A stretch of DNA of 37,761 nt from UMGS1781 sp964389545 (GCA_964389545.1 CAYMDN010000010.1:1-37761), one strand, 5' to 3'; counted from the stretch's first letter, positions 1 to 6,895 are shown. The notes: generated by a model not told the origin, from the sequence alone. Numbers and translations: made by a program.

Positions 1-103
1 TAGTTTTTTATTAATTTGACCAGTTAGTTCTAAAATTTGATGTATACAACAAACGGTACCCCTACATTAAAAAATCGATTTTTCTTATGCAATAAGAAAA
101 AAA

Positions 104-242
104 ATATAATATATATAATTTTTTAATGAACGGATGTGGGGACCGACAAATTACAGACTGTAGCAGAAATTACGAAAGTAAATTTCGGCATACAGTCTGT
201 TATGTAGTTGGGAGTGAATTAAAAAAATTATATATATTATAT
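104..242. repeat. Nested inverted-repeat element in host flank
   Basis: Three nested inverted repeats lie in the host DNA downstream of the original tuf terminator. The outer arms (104-127 and 218-242) are about 24 bp and nearly perfect, made only of A and T. A perfect 10-bp stem lies inside (153-162 with 191-200, ACAGACTGTA), and a third imperfect stem inside that (166-173 with 178-186). The unpaired parts, around 131-146 and 205-216, are much richer in G than the surroundings. It could be a structured RNA, a MITE-like insertion or a terminator; read on the minus strand the outer stem is followed by a T run. I do not recognise a known riboswitch or ribozyme. Confidence 0.6.
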
Positions 243-266
243 TCTTAATTATATTCATTCGCAAAA

Positions 267-303
267 GAAAAACGTAATTGGAAAATCCAATTACGTTTTT
301 TTG
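267..303. terminator. Original tuf terminator, bidirectional hairpin
   Basis: An 11-bp perfect stem (271-281 with 287-297) with a 5-nt loop is flanked by A-rich and T-rich runs, so it can act on either strand. It lies 19 bases beyond the stop codon of the tuf remnant on the minus strand, which fits its being the terminator of tuf before the phage inserted. Confidence 0.8.
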
Positions 304-321
304 TATTATAAAGAGTATTTA

Positions 322-363
322 TTACTCTAATATTTCTGAAACTATACCAGAACCTACTGTTCT
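322..363 (-). pseudogene. tuf: Remnant of the original 3' end of tuf (EF-Tu C-terminus)
   Basis: On the minus strand this short stretch encodes RTVGSGIVSEILE and a stop codon, which is an EF-Tu C-terminus. It has no start and no upstream coding part. It is the displaced 3' end of the host tuf gene, left at the far end of the prophage by integration. The intact tuf at the right edge ends in the related but different sequence RTVGSGVVSEIIQ. The differences between the copies lie left of the shared 11-bp block, as expected if host and phage ends were exchanged there. Confidence 0.8.
353..363. other. attL core
   Basis: CCTACTGTTCT is the longest block shared exactly by the left tuf remnant and the intact tuf (37578-37588). 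The match runs leftward with mismatches and stops abruptly to the right, where phage DNA begins. I infer that strand exchange by the integrase took place in or next to this block. Exact crossover bases cannot be set without an empty-site sequence. Confidence 0.7.
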
Positions 364-769
364 TGCTTTATGTTTCTGTATATTTCTGTATGTTTCTAAA
401 AAGTCTTGTTTTAGAGTGTTTTTGCTGTTTTTTAATCTTATTCATTTTTAGGTAATTTCAAACTAGAGTGGGAAAAAAGTGGGAAAGTGGGAAAATTACC
501 TATTCATTTTATTATTCCAATTGTATCCATCCTTTATTCCTATTATATATATTTTATATGTATAACTCTTAAACAGATGGAACAATACTTCATCTAATAA
601 ATTAAATCTCATATTCCGTTTCCTCCTCATATAAATTGGAGATATCTCTGTTTATATTATATCATATTATGTTAATAAAAATAACTATATTGGAAGTTAG
701 GTATTTTCTTAAATTTTCCTTGCTATAACTATATTACACAATTCGACAAAATACTACATTTTTTTACAT
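364..769. other. Left attP arm and AT-rich non-coding stretch
   Basis: No convincing gene is seen here. The stretch starts at the attL core and holds three AGTGGGAAA repeats (467-494), bracketed by the 8-bp inverted repeat GGTAATTT (451-458) and AAATTACC (493-500). Near its right side are two copies of a half-site resembling the palindrome at 980 (AATAACTATATT around 680-692, and TATAACTATATTA at 724-736). The rest is AT-rich sequence without recognisable features. Confidence 0.5.
467..494 (+). repeat. Integrase arm-type repeats, left side
   Basis: Three direct copies of AGTGGGAAA lie at 467-475, 478-486 and 486-494. Two more copies in the same orientation, with the same 11-base spacing as the first pair, lie next to attR (37471-37490). 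Tyrosine integrases with an N-terminal arm-binding domain bind such repeats on both sides of the core, so this is the likely role. Confidence 0.6.
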
Positions 770-937
770 TTATTTCAAATTTTCCACTAGGCTATCTATA
801 TATTCACTTGATGGATCTATTTTGCCTTTTACCTCTGATTTTTTTCCTTCAATATACCTTAATGCTTTCTGATATTCTTCTTTATTTATATAGTTAATTA
901 TAGCATCTAACATTTCTACTATATCTTTATTTTCCAT
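770..937 (-). CDS. Small hypothetical protein, 55 aa
   Basis: The reading frame begins with MENKDIVEMLDAIINYINK and ends EYIDSLVENLK. It is mostly helical and charged, with no membrane segment. AGAGGTG lies about eight bases before the ATG. The gene is divergent from the HTH gene at 1088 and the perfect palindrome at 980-1007 lies between the two starts, so one regulator may control both. I do not recognise the family. The ribosome site and the position in a divergent pair are the support for its being real. Confidence 0.55.
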   Translation of the reverse strand: MENKDIVEMLDAIINYINKEEYQKALRYIEGKKSEVKGKIDPSSEYIDSLVENLK

Positions 938-979
938 AACAAGCACCTCTTCTGTTCTATTATAAAGATATTATATCAT

Positions 980-1007
980 AAATAACTATATTGTAATATA
1001 GTTATTT
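980..1007. promoter_or_regulatory. Perfect 28-bp palindrome, probable operator
   Basis: Arms AAATAACTATATT (980-992) and its exact complement (995-1007) flank a 2-bp centre. It sits between the divergent starts of the 55-aa gene (937) and the HTH gene (1088). Half-site copies occur at about 680, 724 and 1057, and a related imperfect copy lies at 6937-6965 before the DGR target gene. The likely ligand is the HTH protein encoded next to it. Confidence 0.65.
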
Positions 1008-1087
1008 TGAAATTAAGTTAAATTGCAAATAGTTAAATTTTTTGCTACTTTCTTCTAAAATAGTTATATTAGGAGGAGGTGATTAAG

Positions 1088-1303
1088 ATGATACAAATAA
1101 GAGTAAATGAATTATTAAAAAAACAAAAGAAATCGAAATATTGGTTTGTAAAAAATATGGAAGGAGGTTATCAATCACTTAGTAGAATGATGAATAATGA
1201 AACAAATAGCATTCGCTTTGATACGCTTGAAAAGATGTGTGATTTATTTGATTGTGAAATTGGAGAAATTATAGTTAGAAAGAAAGGAAAAAAGAAAAAA
1301 TGA
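1088..1303 (+). CDS. Small Cro/C1-type HTH regulator, 71 aa
   Basis: This is a short helix-turn-helix protein of the Cro/C1 type that begins MIQIRVNELLKKQKKSKYWF. The recognition region around NMEGGYQSLSRMMNNE is followed by FDTLEKMCDLFDCEIGEII, the usual end of the fold. The tail is very basic. A GTG at 1079 is possible, but AGGAGG at 1074-1079 is correctly spaced for the ATG at 1088, so I chose that. The gene overlaps the next one by four bases (ATGA), so they are translationally coupled. A palindrome immediately upstream suggests autoregulation. It lies beyond the lysis genes at the prophage edge, a usual place for lysogenic accessory genes. Confidence 0.75.
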   Translation: MIQIRVNELLKKQKKSKYWFVKNMEGGYQSLSRMMNNETNSIRFDTLEKMCDLFDCEIGEIIVRKKGKKKK

Positions 1304-1680
1304 GTAAACTTATAAATCAATATGAAGAATTAAAGAAAAAAGATCCTAGTAAAGTCTATATTTTTCCTGTTGGTATTTTTTATAATATATTAAATGAAGA
1401 TGCAAGATTAGTTTCAAATACTATCGGTCTAAAACTTACAAATTTAAGTCCAGAAATAATAAAGTGTGGTTTTCCCATCTCCCAAAAAGAAAAATACTCT
1501 TTATTATTAACAAACAAAAATATAGCATTTGAATTCGTTAGTCCTGCACCTAGTGATCAAGTTACTTCTTACAAAAATATTATTAAAAAAATACAAGATA
1601 TAGATTTAAATAATACAACTTGCAAAGAAGCATTTGATATACTCTATAATATACAACAAAAATTAAATAATATGCAATAG
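1300..1680 (+). CDS. MutS domain I-like protein, possible DGR accessory (MSL)
   Basis: The first 80 residues resemble the N-terminal mismatch-recognition domain of MutS: a start like NQYEELKKKDPSKV, then IFPVGIFYNILNEDARLVS and IGLKLTN. In MutS the corresponding motif is G-x-F-Y-E; here it is GIFYN, so the glutamate that contacts the mismatch is absent. No ATPase, clamp or lever domains follow; the protein ends after a short helical tail at 126 aa. MutS-like stand-alone proteins have been reported as accessory genes of diversity-generating retroelements, and a complete DGR lies 2.4 kb away. It is coupled to the HTH gene before it. The family assignment is from motif similarity read by eye; the DGR link is inference. 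Confidence 0.55.
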   Translation: MSKLINQYEELKKKDPSKVYIFPVGIFYNILNEDARLVSNTIGLKLTNLSPEIIKCGFPISQKEKYSLLLTNKNIAFEFVSPAPSDQVTSYKNIIKKIQDIDLNNTTCKEAFDILYNIQQKLNNMQ

Positions 1681-1692
1681 TGAGTAAAAATA

Positions 1693-1744
1693 AAAAAACC
1701 GCTAAAAATCGAGGCACGAGGTTTCGATTTAAGCGGTTTTTTTA
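1693..1744. terminator. Bidirectional terminator between convergent units
   Basis: A long hairpin (about 1696-1712 with 1724-1740, containing AACCGCT and AGCGGTT) has an A run on one side and a T run on the other. It serves both the plus-strand HTH/MutS-like pair ending at 1680 and the minus-strand late operon ending at 1785. Confidence 0.85.
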
Positions 1745-1784
1745 TCTTAGGTAAACAAGTTATATGCCTTAAAATATTGCTTTT

Positions 1785-2763
1785 TTATTGTATGTCTGTT
1801 TTATAAACCCATGAATATATTTCTTTTAATAGCACACCATCTGGATGCGTATTTCCGCTTCCAACTTGCATTATTGTATATGTTTTACCTTTTATTGAAT
1901 TTGGTATTGTTTGTCCTGTGCAATATTTACTTGCACTTGTTTTTAATGTTACCTTTTGACCTACTTTATATGTTGCATTAGTATTTGGTGTAGTGGTACT
2001 TGTACTTGCATTTCCTACCTTCGTTGTATAATCTAAGCAGATCCATCCAGCACCTGATTTTAATTTACCCCAATTTCCTGATGTTTCTACTATTGTATAT
2101 GTTCCTTTATCTCTAATGCAACCTACTATTGAATGATTTGTTCCTGCACCGCTTCTAATATTTAATGCTGTAGCAGTAACCTTTACTAAGTAACCATTTG
2201 AACTTGTATTTGGTGTATTATTAGATGTATTTGTAGTAGTTGGTGTATTTCCATCTAATTTAGCATTTACTGTGTCTGCTAATTCTTGAAATCTACTTTG
2301 TAGATATTTACCGAGGACAACTTGTATTTGCAAACATATTGTGTCTTGTTAAGCTTCCATTTGCTGTACCATCATAAGTTAATCTGAAGCCATATCTTTT
2401 ACAAATGTCAACACATAAGTTAACTAAAGAATTCCATGCTGCAGCAGATATTGGATAATCTCCTCCTACAGAACTGTTAGAAACTTCAATTGTTATTGCT
2501 TGACAATCATTTGAACTAGAGCTAGATGTCCATGCTCTATTATTTTCATCTACGCATCCTACTATTCCACCATCATTTCCTATACAGTAATTTGCACTTG
2601 CTTGTCTATTAGGATTTTGGAATAATCTTGCACATTGTTCTCCACTTAAAACACCTGCCATGTGGTGTGGAGTTATTTTACAAACTTTATAACCTTTTCT
2701 TCCATTTGTATAGTTACTTGCAGATGCTAAAACTTGACTTTTAATTAAACTTGAAAAACCCAT
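1785..2763 (-). CDS. N-acetylmuramoyl-L-alanine amidase (endolysin), read through a CGG +1 shift
   Basis: This is the phage lysin. The N-terminal part (start 2763, about 150 residues) is a zinc amidase of the PGRP/amidase-2 kind, with ITPHHMAG and TRHNMFANTSCP supplying the metal histidines and cysteine. The C-terminal part holds an SH3b wall-binding domain (LNIRSGAGTNHSIVG, GWICLDY) and a second SH3-like repeat ending in EIYSWVYKTDIQ. The two parts are in different frames. The first ends at codons CCT CGG TAA; dropping the C of CGG (2311-2313) gives CP-GKYLQSRF, which matches the family's usual CPGPYLQ joint. The whole would be 325 aa. Without the shift only the catalytic domain, ending SCPR, is made. 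It lies just after the holin, as usual for a lysis module. Confidence 0.85.
2311..2313 (-). other. CGG recoding site 1 (amidase)
   Basis: The zero-frame codons are CCT CGG TAA, so the codon after CGG is a stop. Skipping C and reading GGT AAA TAT restores the lysin after TSCP with glycine. One of seven equivalent sites in the window. Confidence 0.85.
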
Positions 2764-2837
2764 TATTCTTCTCCTTTCCCATTTGATAATTCTTCTGCCA
2801 TTTCTGGCGTTAAAGTTACTTCTTCGTTTTCTTCCAT
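2763..2837 (-). CDS. Small acidic ORF between holin and amidase, 24 aa
   Basis: MEENEEVTLTPEMAEELSNG and a short tail. AAGGAGG precedes the ATG at good spacing, and the stop codon overlaps the amidase start (TAATG), so translation of the lysin is probably coupled to it. No membrane segment. I do not recognise a function; short acidic ORFs in this position may serve mainly as coupling leaders. Confidence 0.55.
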   Translation of the reverse strand: MEENEEVTLTPEMAEELSNGKGEE

Positions 2838-2925
2838 TTTGAAAACCTCCTTATAAAAAATTAATACTATAAGATTTTTTTATTTTCTTCTAGTATTTTA
2901 TAATTGCCGTAATTTTCTTACGGTT

Positions 2926-3186
2926 TTATTCTTTATTAGTTTTTGTAAGATCATAAGTTCCTCCAGAAGCCATTGATCCAATAATACAATATATTATTGA
3001 TGTTAATAAATCCGCTTCTGATATTTTTAGCATATAGCAAATCACTCCTGCTATCATTCCTATAATTATATTTTGAGCAGGTATATATTTACTTTCAATC
3101 CAATTAAACTTTTTTGAAAGCCATCCAAATATATATGTAACAATTCCAGTTACCACTGCCATTATCATTTCAATTGTTATTACCAT
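2926..3186 (-). CDS. Putative holin, 86 aa
   Basis: A small membrane protein with an N-terminal hydrophobic helix (about residues 3-22, MVITIEMIMAVVTGIVTYIF) and one or two more (about 38-52 and 58-75), ending in a charged tail DLTKTNKE. Size, topology and position directly before the lysin suggest that it forms the membrane lesion that releases the amidase. AGGAGG lies before the ATG at 3186. The exact holin family is not clear to me. A small hairpin (2907-2923) follows the gene. Confidence 0.65.
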   Translation of the reverse strand: MVITIEMIMAVVTGIVTYIFGWLSKKFNWIESKYIPAQNIIIGMIAGVICYMLKISEADLLTSIIYCIIGSMASGGTYDLTKTNKE

Positions 3187-3204
3187 AGTTTTTCCTCCTA
3201 TCTA

Positions 3205-3559
3205 TTACAATTTTCTATATTCTTCTTTTATATACTCAAATTCACTATCAAGATATCCATTGTGCAGCTCTAGTTCTTGAATTATCTCCTCATATTTATC
3301 ATGGAATACAAATATTGTTTCAAATTCTTGTCTTGTCTTTTTTATTCCGATTTCTTAAATCTCCAGCAAAACTTAAAATTTGGAATCTCAGATAATCTTT
3401 TTCATTATTGTCAATCTTATGTGATACTTTCTTGATTTCCGACTTAAATTCTTCTTTTATTTCTGTGAATTTGTTTACTTTTTTATTAGTATTTTTGGAA
3501 ATTAACGCAACGATAATCATTGCTAATGCACCAATAACCTCACATATTATAGTTACCAA
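3205..3559 (-). CDS. Holin-associated XhlA-like membrane protein, read through a CGG +1 shift
   Basis: One N-terminal transmembrane helix (VTIICEVIGALAMIIVALIS) is followed by a helical charged stretch, a layout like XhlA-type lysis helpers. The first frame stops shortly after DLRNRNKKDKTRI. An in-frame CGG at 3347-3349 lies in AAT CGG AAT; dropping the C gives RN-GIKKTRQEFETIF and continues to EYIKEEYRKL, making 117 aa. This reading looks right because the shifted frame continues as a well-formed helical sequence without stops. The product probably anchors or times the holin. GAGGAGGG precedes the ATG. Confidence 0.7.
3347..3349 (-). other. CGG recoding site 2 (holin-associated protein)
   Basis: Zero frame reads AGA AAT CGG AAT and ends in a TGA a few codons later. 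Skipping the C gives AAT GGA ATA AAA AAG, that is NGIKKT. Confidence 0.75.
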
Positions 3560-3596
3560 TATATTTCCCTCCTCTCTTGTAACTTTTTATAAAAAT

Positions 3597-3633
3597 GCAA
3601 AAAAACAACGCTCTAAACTGTTCTTAGGCGTTT
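3597..3633 (-). terminator. Terminator between tail/DGR and lysis genes
   Basis: On the minus strand AACGC-CTAA pairs with TTAG-A-GCGTT (one bulge) and is followed by a run of T. It lies downstream of xkdX and upstream of the lysis genes, so it probably lowers or ends transcription from the tail/DGR unit. Confidence 0.6.
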
Positions 3634-3664
3634 TATTTCTTCATTAATATTTAATTACTCGATT

Positions 3665-3808
3665 TTAAGTGTTTGTTTGATAATCTTCTCCAGTTATTTC
3701 TTTGTATTCTTCTTCAGTTATCCATTTTCCAACGGCATTATATACTCTTGCTTTATTCCAAACTCCAGTATCATAATAATTTTTGACTTTTTCATAATTT
3801 TTACTCAT
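3665..3808 (-). CDS. XkdX family protein, 47 aa
   Basis: MSKNYEKVKNYYDTGVWNKA is followed by VGKWITEEEYKEITGEDY. This is the small XkdX family found in tail/lysis regions of PBSX-like and other Firmicute phages: V-K-x-Y-Y-D-x-G-x-W at the start and I-T-x-E-E-Y-x-E-I-T-G near the end. Its biochemical role is not known. GGAGGAGG lies before the ATG, within the 3' end of the preceding 109-aa gene. It is followed by a terminator. Confidence 0.8.
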   Translation of the reverse strand: MSKNYEKVKNYYDTGVWNKARVYNAVGKWITEEEYKEITGEDYQTNT

Positions 3809-3810
3809 AA

Positions 3811-4140
3811 TTACATTTCCTCCTCCATATCAATATCAGACATCATTGCTATATATTCTATGTCAGATTGCATTTTCAGCTTGTCTAGTTCCTCTTGCGG
3901 AATTTCTCTTAATGCAAAATAGTATCCATCTTCATAGTGAGCAATTTGAATTAGTTCCAAATTATTATACTCTTGTACAAATGCCTTTCCTTCAACTTCT
4001 CCTTTAATAGTAACATTTGATAATTTACCCTTAAAGTTATCTTCAGTTATTTTTTTATCTGATACAAAATTATTGCCATTTAGTCCTAAGTTTTTAAGTT
4101 GTGTTCCATCAGATAGCGTAATTTCCCATGATTTTTCCAT
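3811..4140 (-). CDS. Hypothetical protein after the DGR reverse transcriptase, 109 aa
   Basis: The protein begins MEKSWEITLSDGTQLKNLGL, looks mainly beta in its first two thirds, and ends in an acidic helix DIDMEEEM. AAGGAGG precedes the ATG at 4140. It overlaps the last 55 bases of the reverse transcriptase in another frame. Genes of this kind lie between tail-fibre genes and xkdX, so a tail-related role is possible, but I cannot name the family. Confidence 0.7.
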   Translation of the reverse strand: MEKSWEITLSDGTQLKNLGLNGNNFVSDKKITEDNFKGKLSNVTIKGEVEGKAFVQEYNNLELIQIAHYEDGYYFALREIPQEELDKLKMQSDIEYIAMMSDIDMEEEM

Positions 4141-5205
4141 TTTGGTACCTCCTTAAATAAATCATAATATAATTGAGACATATTTGATATTTGTTGCATG
4201 GACATATTTTTATAATTACTTGCCATCCAACCTTTGAAAATATTCTCTATTTCTTGGTATGTTAGTCTATTATTATTTAATAGCCTTTTATATGCTTTTA
4301 ATTTTCTTCGTTGTCTTGTTATTGCCTTTGGATTTATTCTTTTAATTATTCTGCCAGTTTCAGTTAATGAATATTTTAATTGTAAAAACTTAAATGTCTG
4401 TGATAATTTTGAAATGTGAGTCTTTTTAGGATTTATTACAAGTTCTAATTTGTCTGCAATCTTCAATACGCCTTCTAGTACCTCATTTAAGAACTCTTTA
4501 CTTTCATGTATTATATAACTATCGTCTGTATATCTTCCATAATACTTGCATCCCTTAACAATCTTTATATAATTATCAATTCTACTTGGATATGCTATTC
4601 CGACATTTTGACTTGGTTGTGATCCTATATTGATTCCTCTATTGCTACTTGATTCTATACTAAATACTTGAAATACATTCTGCAAAATCCACATTGTCAT
4701 TGCTCTTTCTTCAGTATCAACATTTCTTAATAAATTGTTCATAACTTGCAAACATTTTTTATGTGGAATGCTTGCATAATATCCGCTAAAATCCATTAAA
4801 AGAATGTATCCATCATTACTTTTATGTTCTCTATAATATTTGTGTAAATGTGCTTCTAGTCTTTTTCTACTAAAAGCTACACCTTTATTCTTTTGACTTG
4901 CTCCATTGTCATATATCAAATAAGGAGAAATAACTGGACTTAATATTTCATCACAAAGTAAATGATTAACTGTTTTGTCAATCATTATATTTGTTGTAAT
5001 ATTTCTTTTCTTGCCACGCTCTCTTATTACAAACTTTGTTCCGTTTTGTTGGTTTGTATGTTTTTTCAATCATTGCTTTTTGAATTTGTGCAGTTTCTAA
5101 TAGCTGATTCATTTCAAAAAGCTGTGATTTATATTTAAATGGAGCACCAGCAATTGCTTTTTTCCCAGCTTCATAAATTAGATTAGCATCATAAAATTTA
5201 TTCAT
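4086..5205 (-). CDS. DGR reverse transcriptase, read through a CGG +1 shift
   Basis: This is the reverse transcriptase of the diversity-generating retroelement; it copies the template RNA into cDNA with errors at adenines. It shows LLMDFSGYYASIPH (motif A, first Asp), IGSQPSQ in motif B (the DGR hallmark in place of QGxxxSP), YTDD (motif C) and FLQLKYSLTETG (motif E). The N-terminal 55 residues (from ATG 5205, MNKFYDANLIYEAGKKAI) are in another frame. That frame has an in-frame CGG at 5041-5043 (ACA AAA CGG AAC); dropping the C gives TYKPTKGTKFVIRERG, the usual continuity. The whole is 372 aa. If the shift did not occur the enzyme would lack either its N-terminus or all catalytic motifs. The ATG has only a weak ribosome site. 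Confidence 0.85.
5041..5043 (-). other. CGG recoding site 3 (reverse transcriptase)
   Basis: Zero frame reads CCA ACA AAA CGG AAC AAA. Dropping the C gives AAA GGA ACA AAG, that is K-G-T-K-F. The site lies near a four-A run, so simple slippage is the alternative here, but the six other sites do not share that run. Confidence 0.8.
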
Positions 5206-5363
5206 AAAAATCACTTTTATAGCAGTAATAGTCGTAACTAACTGCATAATGATTAGCATTTATCAATCGATTTTTTTACCGAATTGAAGGGACAACCTTT
5301 CCTTTCCCTTTCCCATACTATTACCAAATGGAAACTTAGCCCATATAAAAATTTGTATAGTAG
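5206..5363 (-). other. Spacer between template repeat and reverse transcriptase
   Basis: No gene is seen in these 158 bases. On the minus strand they follow the template repeat and lead into the reverse transcriptase start. In studied DGRs this spacer is part of the template RNA and is needed for priming cDNA synthesis. It contains a purine-rich stretch with GGGAAAGGGAAAGG (about 5299-5312). Confidence 0.5.
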
Positions 5364-5460
5364 TGAAATCTGGACGCACACCGTTAGCGTTAGATGCACC
5401 GTTGTTGTTAGCATTACCGTTGTTGTTGACATTAGCGAAATTCGACGCAGAAGCGACATT
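5364..5460 (-). repeat. DGR template repeat (TR)
   Basis: On the minus strand this non-coding stretch reads like a lectin-domain end rich in AAC/AAT codons (NVNNNGNANNNGASNANGV if translated). Bases 5365-5459 align without gaps to 6068-6162 in the tail gene, offset 703. Thirteen positions differ and each is an A on the TR coding strand: 5369, 5385, 5391, 5403, 5405, 5409, 5420, 5421, 5423, 5424, 5427, 5432 and 5433. No C, G or T of the TR is changed. It lies between avd and the reverse transcriptase, the standard DGR order. Confidence 0.95.
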
Positions 5461-5481
5461 TAAAGATTGCCCCAATTTATT

Positions 5482-5997
5482 CTATTTCTTTATATCTTTA
5501 AGAAATCTATTATCAGTTTGTCTGAGCTTTTTTATCATATTAAATTCTTTTTGAATTTCAATAACAATATATGTGAATCTATTCAAATCAGCATATAAAC
5601 ATTCTCCAGCATATTGAAGTTCATCTTGAAGAATATTACAACAACTCATTGCTTTATCTAATTCTAGTCTGCGTTCTTCAAATTCCGACATATATGTTGG
5701 AAATATTGTGTTTGCAATTCTTAAATGTTCATTAATACCACATGCAGAATTTATAACTTTATCAGTAATTCTTAAGATTTGATTATTGAAATATTGATAT
5801 ATTCTTTTTTTAGCTTTTTCTTTTAATTTTTCATCAGTTATGCTTTTAGTGTTTTCATCTACTACTTCATTAATCTTATTCAAATCAAAATAAAAGTTAT
5901 TCTCTGCAAGTTTTGTTACTGCCGTTCTTATTTTATATGCATTATGAACTGTTTGCAATTTACTTTCAGTTCTTTCACTCTTTTTTATATCTGACAT
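5482..5997 (-). CDS. avd: DGR accessory variability protein, Avd-like four-helix bundle
   Basis: The protein (171 aa) is almost all helix. After a charged N-terminus it runs KIRTAVTKLAENNFYFDLNK, later RITDKVINSACGINEHLRIA and ELDKAMSCCNILQDELQYAG. Avd is a barrel-shaped pentamer that binds the reverse transcriptase and template RNA. It is longer than the roughly 130-residue Bordetella phage Avd. Position supports it: immediately after the variable gene and before the template repeat. AAGGAG lies about 15 bases before the ATG, farther than usual. Identification rests on helix pattern and gene order, not on a conserved catalytic motif. Confidence 0.8.
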   Translation of the reverse strand: MSDIKKSERTESKLQTVHNAYKIRTAVTKLAENNFYFDLNKINEVVDENTKSITDEKLKEKAKKRIYQYFNNQILRITDKVINSACGINEHLRIANTIFPTYMSEFEERRLELDKAMSCCNILQDELQYAGECLYADLNRFTYIVIEIQKEFNMIKKLRQTDNRFLKDIKK

Positions 5998-6026
5998 TGC
6001 TAATCAAATTTTCTCCTTTCCTTTTC

Positions 6027-6045
6027 GCTAGGGACAAGCCCTAGC
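6027..6045 (-). other. Hairpin downstream of the DGR variable repeat
   Basis: GCTAGGG pairs with CCCTAGC across a 5-nt loop, 11 bases past the stop codon of the variable gene. In the Bordetella phage DGR, hairpins or cruciforms just downstream of the variable repeat assist target recognition. Its unusually GC-rich 7-bp stem in AT-rich DNA fits that role. Confidence 0.6.
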
Positions 6046-6055
6046 TGATGTTCGA

Positions 6056-6895
6056 TTATTTGATTAGGAAAGCTGGACGCACACCGTAAGCGTAAGATGC
6101 ACCGTAGCTGTGAGCATTACCGCCGGCGTCGACAAAAGCGAAATTCGACGCAGAAGCGACATCTCTTAACCAGTACCAATATCTTTCTCCTGCATCATTA
6201 CGAGCTACTATTTGACTAGGGTTTAACTTGAATAATGATAATTGAGATTTATCAGCTCCTGTTTCATAACCATGATGTGCTCCCCAAGCATTGTGTCCAT
6301 AAACCATACATTCATTCATAAGTTCTATGGTAGAATCAAACCAAGCCCAGTTACTTGCTTTGCCATCTGCAACGGTATTTGTTAATAATGCTTTATGACT
6401 TAAAATATGACTTATTTCAAAATCATTTTGTATTACCGCCTTAAATGGTGTTAAATATTCTGTGTACATTTTGCTTCCAACATAAGCTCCTGTTGTAGTG
6501 TTAGTATCATTCATTTTTGCAGTTCCCATTATTCTTTCTGGAACCATCAAAACATGAGGTGTTGTACATTCAGTATCTCCGCAATGTAACCTATAATTAA
6601 TATCTGCAACTAGATATTTTCTATTACTTACCTTTCCTATTATATAATCACCTATAAATATATCGTCAAAAGTTCCTGCTGCTATTTGTTCTGATAGTGT
6701 ACCATCATAGAATAGATCTGTTATGTTTTTTCCTCTATATATTCCGTTATGTGCACCTGCACTTTTAGGAACAATAGCTTTTAGTAAATCATCTATTACT
6801 ACTTTTTTTGTTTCTCCATTCGCACTATCAACAAATGGAATTACATCTTCATTAACTGGTAGTCCTTTTACTAATTCTGTTATTTTCTTAATCAT
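6056..6895 (-). CDS. DGR target: variable C-type-lectin-fold tail protein
   Basis: This is the protein diversified by the DGR, probably a receptor-binding tail tip protein of 279 aa. The N-terminal part (MIKKITELVKGLPVNEDVIP, then KSAGAHNGIYRGKNITD) looks like an attachment or collar region. The C-terminal part has the lectin-type DGR domain, with RYWYWLRDVASASNF and GVRPAFLIK at the end. The variable repeat covers the last 35 or so codons. Ten residues differ from the template translation, nine of them template asparagines (F, D, A, G, H, S, Y, Y, Y) and one an Asp (to A). I start at 6895 because AGGAGG lies just before it; an upstream in-frame ATG at 6952 has none. Confidence 0.9.
   Translation of the reverse strand: MIKKITELVKGLPVNEDVIPFVDSANGETKKVVIDDLLKAIVPKSAGAHNGIYRGKNITDLFYDGTLSEQIAAGTFDDIFIGDYIIGKVSNRKYLVADINYRLHCGDTECTTPHVLMVPERIMGTAKMNDTNTTTGAYVGSKMYTEYLTPFKAVIQNDFEISHILSHKALLTNTVADGKASNWAWFDSTIELMNECMVYGHNAWGAHHGYETGADKSQLSLFKLNPSQIVARNDAGERYWYWLRDVASASNFAFVDAGGNAHSYGASYAYGVRPAFLIK
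6068..6162 (-). repeat. DGR variable repeat (VR)
   Basis: This 95-base block at the 3' end of the tail gene matches the template repeat except at 13 template adenines, replaced by T, G or C. The 3' part GGTGTGCGTCCAG is unchanged and is the likely initiation-of-homing region. Substitutions cluster in codons for loop residues of the lectin fold, leaving DVASASNF and GVRP intact. Confidence 0.95.

Noticed and set aside
5253..5475. Open frames over the template repeat as a gene
   Set aside because: No ribosome site or stop context of a real gene; the Asn-rich translation is a consequence of the template's adenine-rich design.
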